Position numbers and translations under genes: made by a program
Assembly: GCA_009760855.2 (NCBI GenBank)
Contig: WPIO01000013.1
Span: forward strand, 660,501 to 724,500
Source of the DNA: Cristatella mucedo
Lineage: Eukaryota; Bryozoa; Phylactolaemata; Cristatellidae
Direction of reading: 5' to 3'
Length of the DNA stretch: 64,000 bases
Part shown: in pieces, positions 12,808 through 25,265 of the stretch
Layout of the letters: every line of letters begins with the position of its first letter
Position numbering within the stretch: the first letter of the stretch is position 1
The notes under the pieces: generated by a model
Told to the model about the DNA's origin: nothing
The model's input: only the letters and a program-made list of their open reading frames with translations
Databases searched by the model: none

Positions 12808-15200
12808 CTGCTGCCAAATCTCGAGCAGCCTCAGCAGCCACCTGCTGCTGATACCGGCGCCTGTGCCGAGCATCCGAGCAGCGGCAGCAGCCGTGTCACG
12901 GCTTGCGGCCACTTCGAGCCTGGGGCCTCGCCTGGGCAGCCGGCCGAATCGGGGAGCAGCAGCGTCGCTTCTTCATGTGCGAACAGCGCCCAGCGTCCTG
13001 CCGTCGCCGACGTCTCGGGAGGTGTCCAGGCTGTGCCGCTCGCGTCCGACGCAGTTGACAGCAGCCTGCAGGCGCCATCTGGCAACTCGGCGTCCCACGC
13101 CTCGTCCGACTGTGCAGTGCCACCGTCGTCGTCGTCGCAACTTACTGTTTCGCGCCGAGGTGCCGAAGACGGTGCGCTGCTCCCGCCCTCTTCTTTGCCG
13201 TCTCTGCCATCGGTCGGAGCCAGCTCGAAGCCTGTCCCTTCGGCCGGTCAACCGGTCGGCGGCGTCCGTCGCAAGCAGTGGTACGGCTCGGCTGCTGCTT
13301 CCGATCCGGCGGCAACCTCAAAGGCGGCGGCTCTCAGAGACAGCTTCTCGGAGCTCGACGCTCTCGTTGACAACGTCCTGTCGAGCGTCAGCAGCGCCTT
13401 TCGCTCGGACGCCTGCTCGGCGTCGGCGCCCGACCGGAAGGTCCCGTCGGCCGCCGGCGGCGAGGCGCCAGCGGCCGCAGCACGACCTGGCGGCGGAGAG
13501 CCGCTCGGCCGGGCGCCTCCGAGCGCAGCCGGGCTGCCGTCGTCGGACGATTTTGCCCGGTCCTTTGGCTGCGACGGCAACAGCGGCAGCCCCGCTTTAG
13601 CCGCCGCTGTCGGCGGCGAGTGCACAGCGGCGGGACGGCCTTTCGTGCTCCTCAGGCTGCCCTCAGCTGCCGCACCTGGCGATGGCCAGACAGAGCCGGG
13701 ACCGGGCGACGCCGCCGTACCCACCGACGAACAGTCGTCGTCGTCACCTCCGCCGAGACGGCAGGGCTTGCGGGCCGTCGCCGACTTGGAGCCCGGCTTC
13801 GTCGAAGGCGGCAGCGGCGGAGGTGAGAGCAGCACCCCGGTCGGCCCTCTTTGCGTGTCCTTCGCGTCCGCTGCAGCCGAGAGTGGTGGCGACCGCGGCA
13901 ACCCGTTTACGTGCGATTCATCGGTGGCCTCGCGCCCGGACTGCTTGGCTGCAGCAGATGCAACCTGCGTGCCGGCAATGAAGCCTCATCATGATGCCGC
14001 CGCCGCCAGCGATCCTGCTCTGACGATGCCTGGCGGATTTTCGCGAGGAAAACCACTGCCGTCGGACGCTGAGCAGCTGTCGCATGTCGCTTTATCGCCG
14101 AATGCTTCTCTTCTGGCAACTGGGTACTTGTCGCTTGAAACCGGCACGAGTAGCTGTGAGGCATCGTTAGAAGGTCCAGCAGCAGCAGCAGCAGAAAGCA
14201 ACGGAGAAGAGGCGTCGTCAGGTCGCGAACCTGTGCTAGCCGAGGCAGGCGTCCAGCCACCCGAGCCGAAGTCGGCTGAGCTGATTTCGCTCTCGTCCTG
14301 CGACGGAAGCTGGGCTGTTGGCGGGCCGCTCGACGATGCGCATTGCGAAGTGCACACCGTAGACCAGCTGGCTACGGCCATTTTAAGGAGCTGCGAGTTC
14401 AAGACTTCAGCGACTTCACTCGATCGCTCTTGCCACCAGAGTCTCAGCGACTCGGAAGGCGGCAGCAGCAGCAGCAGTCGTGGCGGCAGCGACAGCGAAG
14501 AATCATACTACAGCGACGGCGATCCGGTGGATTTCTCTGCTGCCGAGACGATCTCCACTGCCTCGGAAGAAATTCTTCTGGGCAGCTCCGGGCGGCTGAG
14601 CGGTGCGAGGCGGGCCCTCGGTCCCTCGGTGGAATCGTCTTTGGCGGTGCGCCCCCAGCACCGAGAATCCTGTCGCCAGCGGAGCTTGAGCATGGGCAAC
14701 TGCTCGACGACCGACATCGACGATCTGTCCAGAGCGGCAGAGCAGGAAGAGGAGGTGGAGGATGAGGAGAGGTCGGCTGCACGCTCGCTCGAGTCCGGCC
14801 CGTCTGCATCGTCCGATCCTGCTCTCCTCGAAAGCGCGAGCCAACCGGACGCTCGCTCGGCTTCCGTGGGCCGCTGCGGCGGGGGCTACAGTCGCGAGAG
14901 GCTGTCCGACCGACTCAAGGCGCTCGCCGCCGAGTACGCCAGCGAAGGTGCCCGGCCGATGGAGCGGGTCGCGAGGAGCAGCATGCGGTCGCGCAAGGCG
15001 GCTGCACGCTTGCTCAACCAGAGGGCCACTGCAGCGCCGGCATCCCTCCCCGCTGAACTAGCTGATTCGGCTAAAAGCAAGACGTCCGGCGTAATCGGGC
15101 GAGACAGCTCCCGCGCCACCACCAGTGTCGAGCCAAGTGATGGCACAGACGTTTGTCTTCCAGCAGTGGACGAGAGGCAAACTCACGGCAATAGCCATAC
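12808..15200 (+). CDS. Exon 6, + strand seven-exon gene (very large, Ser/Ala/Gly-rich)
   Basis: This is the largest exon, about 797 codons, phase 0 to 2. The open frame extends upstream to 12706, but only the acceptor at 12807 (TTCGTTTACAG) gives the phase exon 5 needs, so I start there. The donor is CCATAC/GTAAGT. The product is mostly disordered Ser/Ala/Gly/Pro with an acidic patch (EQEEEVEDEERS). Near its end is a better-ordered basic helical segment, RERLSDRLKALAAEYASEG, followed by SSMRSRKAAARLLNQR. There is no membrane segment or catalytic motif. Composition suggests a scaffold, cytoskeletal or nuclear protein, which is inference only. Long overlapping frames on other strands reflect GC-rich composition. 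Confidence 0.75.
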
Positions 15201-15590
15201 GTAAGTGGCTTCTGTCACTAACGATCCTTGTGCTGCTTGTAGTCGCCGACGCTCGTGTGACATCGCACGACATGCACTAGCTGCTGCATGCATACGAGAT
15301 GGTACATTCGCATGCCCTCATATACGGATGTGTGTTGTTGCTCATATGAGCCCACTTGCATGTTTGCCTGAGCACAAGTGCGTTCGCACGGTATGTACAA
15401 ACTTGCACGTGCATGCACATTGCATAATTTGTCCATGCGGTACCGAAAATTTCGAAAGTTTGAATTCTCAAGACCACACCCAACAGGGTCGCAACAAATG
15501 CGATGAAAGTTCAGACCACACGTCTGTCCTCTACCCATATCTTCTTCTCTTCTTGGCCATTTCTCCCTTCCGGCTTCCCAATCTCCCCTT

Positions 15591-15723
15591 ATCTCTCTCT
15601 CTCTCCCCTTTGCACACTCTCCCTCTTCCTTTTCTTTCATCCATTTCTGTTTCCACTTCATCTCTTCTGTCGTTCCTACATTCCCCTCTTCTCATCTTTA
15701 TCTTTCTCTTCTCGGTCCCATCA

Positions 15724-15754
<31 letters not shown>

Positions 15755-15803
15755 ATACTCTCTCTTTGTCTCCCCTCTCTCCCTCTCTCATAATCTCTCT
15801 TTG

Positions 15804-15834
<31 letters not shown>

Positions 15835-15906
15835 CACTCTCTATCTCTCCTTCTCTCTCATACGCTTTCTCTCTCTCTCTCTCTCTCTCTCCCTCTCTCT
15901 CTCTCT
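15591..15906. repeat. CT-rich microsatellite tract
   Basis: Imperfect (CT)n with several pure runs lies in the intron between exons 6 and 7, directly against the 3' end of the reverse-oriented L2-A tail that follows. Confidence 0.9.
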
Positions 15907-16030
15907 ATGTAATGTAATTTAATGTATCTTTGTCTGTAACTCCACAAAGTCATACAGACCATGTGGGTGTTACGTAGGAAAGTTTATTATAGCTCACTCA
16001 CAGCCTAAACGGCTTTCGGTATCCTTGTTG
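15907..16030 (-). mobile_element. L2-A LINE 3' end, reversed
   Basis: The reverse complement matches the last ORF codons and 3' tail of lineage A (GGTCTGTATGACTTTGTGGAG and ATTACAT repeats). It is 5'-truncated to about 120 bp, as usual for LINE insertions. Confidence 0.85.
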
Positions 16031-16045
16031 AGCTGCTGACGAACT

Positions 16046-16047
<2 letters not shown>

Positions 16048-16093
<46 letters not shown>
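16048..16093. repeat. (GA)n microsatellite
   Basis: A pure (GA)n run lies about 55 bp upstream of the exon 7 acceptor. Confidence 0.95.
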
Positions 16094-16149
16094 AAAGGTG
16101 AGAGGGGGAGAGAGCAGTCTGCTCGACAATGCTCTGCCGACTTTTGCAG

Positions 16150-16491
16150 GATGCCCTCGATTGGATCCATCAGTGGCAGCCTCAAAAGATTGGCTACGCC
16201 CAGAGTGGCGGCGTTGGCATCCGCTACAAGCATGGTGAGCCTCGAGAAAACGAAGGGCGCTGCAGCAGCACCAGTTCATGCGCTCGTTTCACGGTTCGAG
16301 CAGCAAAGCGAAGCTCCTCGGCTGCAGCTGCTGCTGCCCAACCATCAGCCGCAGCAGCCAGCTGCTCAGACTGCTCCGTCGGGGGCAGCGGTGGCATGGA
16401 GTCTGCCGCCTCAAAGGACGTTCGTCTCGCCTGTCACCAAACTGAAAAGTGCTGCCGAGCTAATGACGTCCGATGCTGCTAAGAAATCAGG
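16150..16491 (+). CDS. Exon 7, + strand seven-exon gene
   Basis: A 342-nt exon, phase 2 in and phase 2 out, follows a strong acceptor (GCCGACTTTTGCAG) and ends at CAGG/GTAAGG. The split codon with exon 6 gives Thr-Met-Pro-Ser without a stop. It reads PSIGSISGSLKRLATPRV, then a short motif, VHALVSRFEQQS, of the kind seen as an amphipathic helix in scaffold proteins (resemblance only). Gln/Pro-rich text and VSPVTKLKSAAELMTSDA follow. An internal GTGAGC at 16235 could be an alternative donor. The exon ends with an open phase, so at least one more exon is expected downstream; I could not find it among the repeats that follow. Confidence 0.65.
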
Positions 16492-16799
16492 GTAAGGCAG
16501 CAGAAGAGCGGACTCGAACCTCGCTGCTACATCTCGGGCGTTTGCTTTTGGCCCTCTGCCTCTCGGCCCCTTTCTCCTCTTCATTTTGTTTACATGTCAC
16601 TGACTTTCTTTGCTGTGTTTGGTGCCATTTCCGAGCGTCGTGCAAGCTTGCTTCGTATTGTACAGTCGGGTTGTATTGTTGCAGCTCGGTCCTCAGCTGG
16701 TGCATCGAAAATCTAATTTGCCGTTAGCTTCCGGTATCGATAATTGTAGATCTTGTCACCCTAGTTTGGTCCGGGGACTAAGGTGTATGCCTTTGACTA

Positions 16800-17590
16800 C
16801 AAGATCAAAGTGAATCCATTAGATTACTTTCAGGTACATAACATTGCTTACGTTCGGGCTTGTTTAGATAAAGATACCACGTCGAAGTTGGTCCATGCAT
16901 TTGTGACATCCCGTCTTGACTTCTGTAACTCACTGCATTCTTGCCTACCGGCATGTGCAATCAAGCACTTACAGCTGGTGCAAAACTCTGCAGCTAGGCT
17001 TGTCTATCGTGGGCAGCGCAGTTGCTTCATCACTCCACTTCTCGCCGACCTGCACTGGCTACCAGTTAAGCAACGGATCGACTTCAAGGTTTTGTCGCTC
17101 ACTTTTAGGTCACTTCATTCTTTGGCTTCAGCCTATCTCTCAGATCTACTCCCCCACCAGGCCAAGCATCGTACCACCCGCTTTTCGGAATCCAGCGGTT
17201 TACCAATACTCGCACCAACATCAAATCCTTTGGAGACCGTGCATTTAGTTCGTATGCTCCCAAAGCCTGGAACTCACTCCCGATTTGCGTCAGAACATCC
17301 CCTGACTCGACCACATTTAAAAAGAGCTTAAAATACACCTATTTATGACAGCATATAGTGGGTCCCTGTGATTTGTCCTTTATGTGCTTATGCATGCTCA
17401 CACTGTGCATGTTGCCACTAACCAAGCTTGCATGCTGACCCTGTGCATGTCACCCCTAACCATGTTATTCATGTTGTTTATCAAGCATAAATTACTCACC
17501 CTTCAATTGCGTTTCCCTTTGCAGCAAATGTAAAGCGCCTAGAAAGAGATTGAGTTCTCTGAGGGTGCTTTATCAGGTGCATTATTATTA
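16800..17590 (+). mobile_element. L2-B LINE, 3' third with intact tail
   Basis: The frame at 16783-17331 reads the C-terminal part of an L2-type reverse transcriptase: [37 protein letters not shown]. Then comes the 3' non-coding tail with AAAGCGCCTAGAAAGAGATT and an (ATT)n end at 17575-17590. It is 5'-truncated. It is one of the best lineage B copies and was used to recognise the others. Confidence 0.9.
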
Positions 17591-17605
17591 TTATAATTAT
17601 TGTTA

Positions 17606-17705
17606 GACGAACGAGGTTGTGGTCTCTAGCCCTGAGGCATATTTGATGTGCCTGGATAGAGATCAAGTTATCTTTATGCACTATGCAAATGAATTATACT
17701 ATTAA
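17606..17705 (+). mobile_element. SINE family 1, 3' half
   Basis: The stretch CCCTGAGGCATATTTGATG through CTGGATAGAGATCAAG matches the body and tail of the SINE at 44941-45075. The tRNA-like head is mostly missing. Confidence 0.6.
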
Positions 17706-18890
17706 TTATATTACTCCAGACAAATGAAGCCAATACGATGGTGAGTGTTTGTACTAAGGAGATTCAAGATTAAGTACCTACTTGTGATGGCTCACGAACT
17801 GTATAAAGCTTTTACAGAAAATAGCTGACCCGTATTTTGGCCACAGCATTGCTAACAGTCACAAAATTGGGCTTGAGGTTTTTTTTGCAGATTCGCATGA
17901 ATTCTTCCCACTCTTGCGGGGCTTGAATGATTGCTGAGGGCCGTTATCACGTGCAAAGATCATGATGCTTCATAAATGTCTACTCTAGACGTTCGGGTCT
18001 TTCTCCAGCAGTCTCGCAAAGTGTTTAGTGCTGTAGCTGTTACCACAGCATCGCACTGGTTGGCTTTGAAACGCACGCCATGCCAGAAGCCAGTGTGCCA
18101 GACGAGCGAACCAATATTTGTCTTGATTCTACTCGGACCGCTGCACCGAGCTGGCCGGTTACGACTCACGACCGATGCATGATCTTCGAGTCTTTCTGCC
18201 GGTCAGCCTTTAAATATTCGCGAGAATTAGTCCGGCGAAGTTAGGTGGTGCTAACGTGCGAAAATCTAAAGAGGTTCCATTGACCGAGCCACCTCGGTCG
18301 AGCCCACGATTTGCCAGTCGCGTCCATTCTCCGAAGTCGACGGTTGCCAAGCGACGAATCGTCATGCCTTAGTAGGGCAGACAGTCGTCCTTGGCCTGGT
18401 TGCTAAACTCTGAAGCCTAGTTCGTGTTGCACAGCTGCAGATGATAAAGGAATCTGGTCGCTGGAATTTGTGAAGTCGGCCTCAGCCTTCTGTAGATCAA
18501 CTTCTACCCTTCTCCGTGGAAGGCTCACGAAGCCCTTCAAAAGTTAGATTCCGGAGGTGCTTAGACAATTTTGCTGGCCTCAAAGCTCACCTAACCTCGG
18601 GTCATCTTCCCTGCCTCAACAGCCAGCAACCTGGATCGGGTGCAGTGATCAAAATGTTGGTGCATAACACGGCACCCTTCTGACGTTCGTCAGATGAATC
18701 TCTCCCGAAGTTATCGCTTGGCCCTCCTCCTGCACACTTGTCTGCACTGCGCGGCTCTGGCATTGCCATGCATCTTCCGCTTGATGAAAATTTTCGATCG
18801 CCGGCGCTAATTGCCACGACAGCATCACTCGTTGATATTAGCTTTTTCAGCTACCGGAATCTGTCCTTTTTCTCGTCGATATTAGCTTTT
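17706..18890. other. Nothing assigned
   Basis: There are only short frames, and no exon or repeat that I can support. Confidence 0.4.
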
Positions 18891-18894
18891 TCAG

Positions 18895-19001
18895 TCAAGC
18901 AATGTATCTACTTAAAAGTTTTGTCACTCACTGTCAGGTCCCTTCATTCTTTGGCTCCAGCCTACCTATCACATCTACTCCCGGCCAGGCTAAGTGTTGT
19001 G

Positions 19002-19096
<95 letters not shown>

Positions 19097-19835
19097 AAGT
19101 ATTGCTAAACAGCAAACGACTTGGAACACTCGGAAAACAACCGAACTTGACAATCAACAACTCTTCTCTGCAGGTGTTAATGCTAACGGAGCTTCCTTTC
19201 GTCTGCGCCCAGGAACGCTTCGCTCCGATAAGCTAGCTCCGATGCTAGTGCCAGCAGCAGGATCTCTGCACCTCGATTGGTCAGTCAATGTCGGTGGGGG
19301 GGGGGTGATGGGCAGCCTAGTACCCACAGACAACATCTAGGTGCTGCACTGTCGTAGGCGTAGGGTTCTCTAGTACGATCTCAACATAAGCATCGTACCA
19401 CCGGCTTTTCGGAATCTAACCGGTTTACCTATACCTCGTGCAAACCTCAAATCCTTTGGATACCGTGCCTTTAGTTTGTATGCTCCCAAAGCCTGGAACT
19501 CACTTCCGACTTCCGTCACGACATCCCTGACTTGACCACATTTAAAAAGAAATTAAAAACGCACCTATTTGTCACAGCATTTTGTGGGTCCCTGTGATTC
19601 GACCTTTGTGTGCTTATGCGTGCTGACACTGCGCATACTGCCACTGAACACACTTGCATGCTAACCCTATGTGTGTCACCCCTAACCATGTTACTCTTGT
19701 TGTTTATCGAGCATGCTACTACTAACCATTTGATTGTGCTTCCTTTGCAGCAGTTGCAAAGTGCGTAGATAGAGATTCTCTGATAGATAGATAGATAGAT
19801 CGAGTTCTCTGAGGGCGCTTATTATTTTTATTTCA
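18895..19835 (+). mobile_element. L2-B LINE interrupted by a ~395-bp insertion
   Basis: Lineage B text runs to about 18993 (CCGGCCAGGCTAAG) and resumes at about 19389 (GCATCGTACCACC). In the uninterrupted copy at 17155-17175 these halves are adjacent. The insert contains a long (GT)n and a G10 run. The 3' tail (19745-19835) carries an internal (GATA)n expansion and ends in ATT-rich DNA. Confidence 0.85.
19004..19095. repeat. (GT)n microsatellite
   Basis: About 46 near-perfect GT units lie inside the insertion that splits the surrounding LINE. Confidence 0.95.
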
Positions 19836-22025
19836 CCAACCTAAATCCGTCCTTTTAGGGGCCCTGCGAGAGATAGCCTATACTCGTGCGACATTCCTCA
19901 GCTGTGCGCCAAAAAGAGCCATGGCAACGCCGGCGTCGGAGTACTATCCAGGAAAGGCTTGAGGCCATGACCTCGTCAAGCATGCGACTGTGACAGCTCT
20001 TACTCGATGGATGTCCGTGTCGCCATTTTCTCAACGACCATATACAAGTCTGAATCGTATCTTCTTGCCAATTTATTTCTTGCATCTGAAGTCAAGTGGC
20101 TTGCCCGTCATATTTTGCACAGTAGCAGCTCTCGCACTGTCTGCTTACCCTCTGTCGCGTACGAATTTTTCCCAATGTGGCTGTGAGCAGCAGCGTTCGA
20201 CGTAATTGGCCAGCACATAGTCGCTGCAAACTGCACATCGACTGGCTTAACGTTTCGCCGAGCTTCTGCCAAGCTATTGATTGCAAGCTGAAGTATGCGT
20301 AGCATACCTTGGCTCCACTGCGAGTGTTGGTTGATACGTGCAGGCCAGTATCTTTCTTTAATCTAAGTCTTACGTATCAGGCGACGTAGCTGCGAGAAAC
20401 GACGAGATCGCATCTTGTCACATCAGCTTTGTGGCCTGCCGGCAGCCAGCGTGCGTTGTGCTGCTTCCGCTTGAGTCGAGTGCCGACTCCTGGTCCTCTC
20501 TTGCCTGGATGGCCAGCAAGTCGTCGGGTGTGATGTGCTCGTAAGCGCCCGACTGCTAAACACTCTAATACTCAAGAGGTTGTGTGTATCTGTATAATAA
20601 TGGTGCTAACTTAATAAAGGGCAGCTCTTTTTCCTACTCTGTCGCTCGGACTCGACGTGTTGGCATCTTTTATGCCCCTCCGGTCAGGCTTCCGGGAGCA
20701 GCCGAGCTTCGATCGTCACCTTTCGTACGTACGAGCCGATGCCTACTCGGTCCTCTTCGCCTCGTCGGTCCGAGATAGAAATAGCTTTGCACAATCCCTG
20801 TTTTCGTTGTTTTCGTGGTCACAACGATGCGATGGTGCTAGGCGACAAGTGTTCAGCTGTTTAGCTCCGACACGTCCCTTGTACCAGCATTCCTGTGATA
20901 CTTGGCCTGTGATCCCTGGAGCCTGTGGTGGGCGACGATCCCGAAGCTCAAAGCACACGTCCGTTAGCCGCCCCGTCCTGCGTGACTCACTAGTATGTCC
21001 AAAAAGTGACAGGTTTCTGTCGATCGAGTCGGTAAGATAGCGAACCTAATTCCAGTGTGGGCTCGTACATGAGACATCTACCTATTCGGTTATCTCGTCT
21101 CAACAACTAGCAGTGGCTGCCTTTACTATTTCTGCGAACGTCCGGCAAAAAGTGACTTTGGAACCCCTTCTTTCGCGAAAACGCAGAATATTTATTGTTA
21201 CAAACGTTACTTTAGCGGTCTAAGTCCGGACGTAAGTCCTTTGCGACGAAATCAACTCACGCGTTGGGTGCAAGACATTGCAGATTGTAGACTCTTGCTG
21301 GTTGGGCTTTGCTCCTTGAAGCACTTGAAACTCCTTGAAGCACTGCTACCATGTCGTAGTTGCTGCACCGAAACAATGCATGTCTGTGGTGGCACAGTGC
21401 CACAGAAATTGGGAGGTCTCGTACCTATTTAAAGAATAACGAGCCGCTCACTGCCTGAGGACTCGCTTCGCTGAGTCATAGTAGTTCCGTCGCAGAAGAC
21501 AAGGCTTGCTGCTTGACAGAAGTTCGCCATCTTGCCACGTAACGCGATTGGCGACGTGACGGACTTTCTCACTCTAATTAGTAGATATGTGCACAATAAC
21601 GAATTGTCCACGTCGATAATTCAAGCAGTCTATTCGATAGCTGCAGAGGGCTACATCTTGCCAGCGTCAGCCTTGGTGTGCAGTACCGGTAAGAAGCTCA
21701 ATGTAGAACTCATTTGCCATCACTTGCTATGGCCTTTCTTCAGCTTATGAAGCGTTGATTATACTATCTAGTTCAGAATCACAATTCAGGAGCTGTTAGT
21801 TATTACTATCAATCACTCATAATCTGAATGGTTTACCCTACATCTGTTTTAGTTTTTATCTGGCTCTACATTGCACAGCCGAGTGATTGCAGCTGGTTAG
21901 CATTATTTTTTCAAAGAACGAATAAGTAAAGCAGAAAAAGTCTACAATTCCCGCATGAATTCAATGATAGCGGAACGCAAAAGCCATCAATAAGTTCTTC
22001 TCGAGCGCCTCTCATCTCGCCTAGG
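19836..22025. other. Nothing assigned
   Basis: The longest frame (20657-21040, +) has mixed composition, lacks a domain signal and has no supporting splice sites. AATAAA occurs at 20615-20620. No repeat family was matched. Confidence 0.35.
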
Positions 22026-22029
22026 CATC

Positions 22030-22710
22030 ACTGGCACTACAATGATTCAGGCCCAATCTCTGAGGGAAATTCCAGTGAATTGATGTTAACCAACGAAGAT
22101 CTACCGAGGAAACACTGAATTACGGCATACCTCAGGAATCTCTGATTAGTCTGCTTCTTGTCATGGCTTATGTACTCCCTCTCACCGATGTGATTGACAA
22201 ATACAATCTAGTTTTTATTTTTCTAAGCGGACGACACTCAGTTGTATCTTTGCTTTGATCCCTCCCAGCCCTCCAGCACGTTGAATTTTTTCAATTTTCT
22301 TACTGCATATATCGATGACATTCGCACATAGATGGAAGCAACCTTTCTTAAATTGAATGACGATACAACCAGCTTACTACCTATGGGCAATTGTGATTAG
22401 GAAATTAAAAAAATAGTGCTTAAAAATGGCTGCCAGCATTTCTCCTGTTGCATCTGCACGAAATCTAGGTGTCCAGTTCCATAGCGACCTTTCATTAGAC
22501 GGCCACATCAGCTTCTTAGTCAAGTCTGCCTACTTTCAGCTACATGACATTGCTGACATCTGGGATTGCTTCGACAGTGATAATCATTGAAACTGTTCAT
22601 TCATTTTTTTACATCCCGTAGCTAGTTGTGTAACTCAGTGCTTGCTCGTCTACCGGCCTGTACACTCAGGCGCTTACAGCAGGTGCAAAACTCTGCAGCT
22701 AGGCTTGTCG
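22030..22710 (+). mobile_element. Degenerate L2-B LINE fragment
   Basis: The text before and after the catalytic aspartates (22140-22290), the K-L-N-D-D-like block (22350-22380) and the [11 protein letters not shown]-like block (22675-22710) occur in order. No frame survives. Confidence 0.65.
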
Positions 22711-22714
22711 TGTT

Positions 22715-23925
22715 CAATCCGTGTCGTGTGGGGGTCAGGTCTCAGACATGAGAAGGGTCACCTGTGGAGTCCCTCAAGGGTCTGTACTTGGTCCCTTGTT
22801 GTTCTCCATTTATACGCAACCTCTGGGAAAAGTGATTAAGGCCCATGGAATAGGATATCACTTCTATGCTGACGATACTCAGTTGTATTTGTCATTTAAA
22901 CCGTCGGAATCTGCTGCAGCAACTGAGAAACTGAGTGCTTGCCTTGCCGATATTCGATCCTGGATGTCGGAAAACTTCCTGAAATTAAATGACGATAAAA
23001 CCGAACTGCTGCTCATAGGACACCCTAAGCGTGTGGCTGGATTAAAAGGCTTTGCTGTTCTAATAGGTAATGCTATTGTGGGACCTTCACCATGTGCTCG
23101 TAATCTAGGTGTCGTGTTCGACAGCTGCCTCAATTTCAAAAGCTTCATTCAGAAGACTGCCCCTACAGCTAGCCATCACATCCGATCCCTATCCAAGATT
23201 AGAAGCTGTCTCCCACAGTGGCTTGAAAAAAAAATTTAACTAGCTCTTTAGTTCTGTCTCGGCTTGATTATTGTAATTCCCTTTTGGCTGGGCTACCAAA
23301 GAAAGCTATTATGCCACTACAGCGGACTATGAATATGGCTGCAAGGCTGGTCTTCAAGTCCCAGCGGTTTGAGCACGTGTCACCTTTGCTAAAAGAGCAA
23401 GGATGGATGCTGGTTGAGCAACGGATACAGAGCGAAGTTCTTACGCTGACCCACAAGGCCCGCCACGGCTTGGCTCCTTCATACCTAGCTGAACTGCTGC
23501 ATCAGTTTCAGCCTTTTTGCGCCCTCAGGTCCTGTGTGGACAATAAATTAGCTGTCCCATTCCTCCGCTTAAAGACAGTTGGCGACAGAAGCTTTAGCTC
23601 TGCAAGTCCTAGACTGTGGAACTCGCTTCCAAAACTCTTACGCAACGACATCTACTCTCCAACTGCCGACTATGGCACATCTTTTTCAGCGGTCCTGAAC
23701 TGCTACTTCTATGCTACTCTCTACCTCAACTGCTCTTCTACTTCTGCTATGCTTCCCACTTTCTCTTTGTTGCGTGAGACGAAGTCTGTTGACTACCGAA
23801 TGCGTACCGAAAGCCGCTTAGGCTGTGAGTGCGCTATACAAAATTCTCCTGCGTAACACCCACATGGTCTTTATGACTTTGTGGAGTTACTGACGGAGAT
23901 ACATTACATTACATTACATTGTCTT
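22715..23925 (+). mobile_element. L2-A LINE, near-complete 3' half
   Basis: This is an L2-type reverse transcriptase. 22721-23239 is open and carries [14 protein letters not shown] and the catalytic box FYADDTQLY, then [19 protein letters not shown] frame shift at about 23238 (an A-run) leads to 23284-23856 with MAARLVFKSQRFEHVSPL. The tail GTGGAGTTACTGACGGAGATACATTACATT ends at about 23925. The 5' part is missing and is replaced by an older L2-B fragment. It is inactive because of the truncation and the shift. Confidence 0.92.
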
Positions 23926-24393
23926 TCTTGAGCGTCGCAGTTGCCACTTCACACCACTTCTTGCCGACCTGCAGTTGCTCCGAGTCAACGCAGGCATATC
24001 GACTTCAAGATTCTGTCACTCACTTAGGTTCCTTCATTCTTTGACTCCAGCCTATCTATCAGATCTACTCATCCCACCAGGCTAGGCCGAACCTCAAATC
24101 CTTTGGAGACCTTGGCTTTAGTGCGTATGCTCCCAAAACCTGGAACTCACTCTCGAGTGACGTCACGACGTTCCCTGACTTGAAATCATTTAAAAAGCGA
24201 AGCTAAAACGCACCTATTTACCGAAACATTAGCGGGTTCCCGTGATTCGTTCTTTGTGTGCTTTAGCGTGCTCACACTGTGCAAGCTGCCACTAATAGTA
24301 TTTGTGTGTTTACCCTGTGCACCTTACTTCTAACCGTGTTATACTCGTCGACATTGAGCATGCTACTGCTAACAATTCAATAGTGCTTCAACC

Positions 24394-25184
<791 letters not shown>

Positions 25185-25265
25185 TTTCCCTTTGCAGCAA
25201 ATGTAAAGCGCGTAGAAAGAGATTGAGTTCTCTGAGGGCACTTTATCAAGTGCATTATTATTATT

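Noticed and set aside
17976-18182. + strand frame as exon 8 of the seven-exon gene
   Set aside because: No acceptor in the needed phase and no composition shift. The next exon of that gene was not found.
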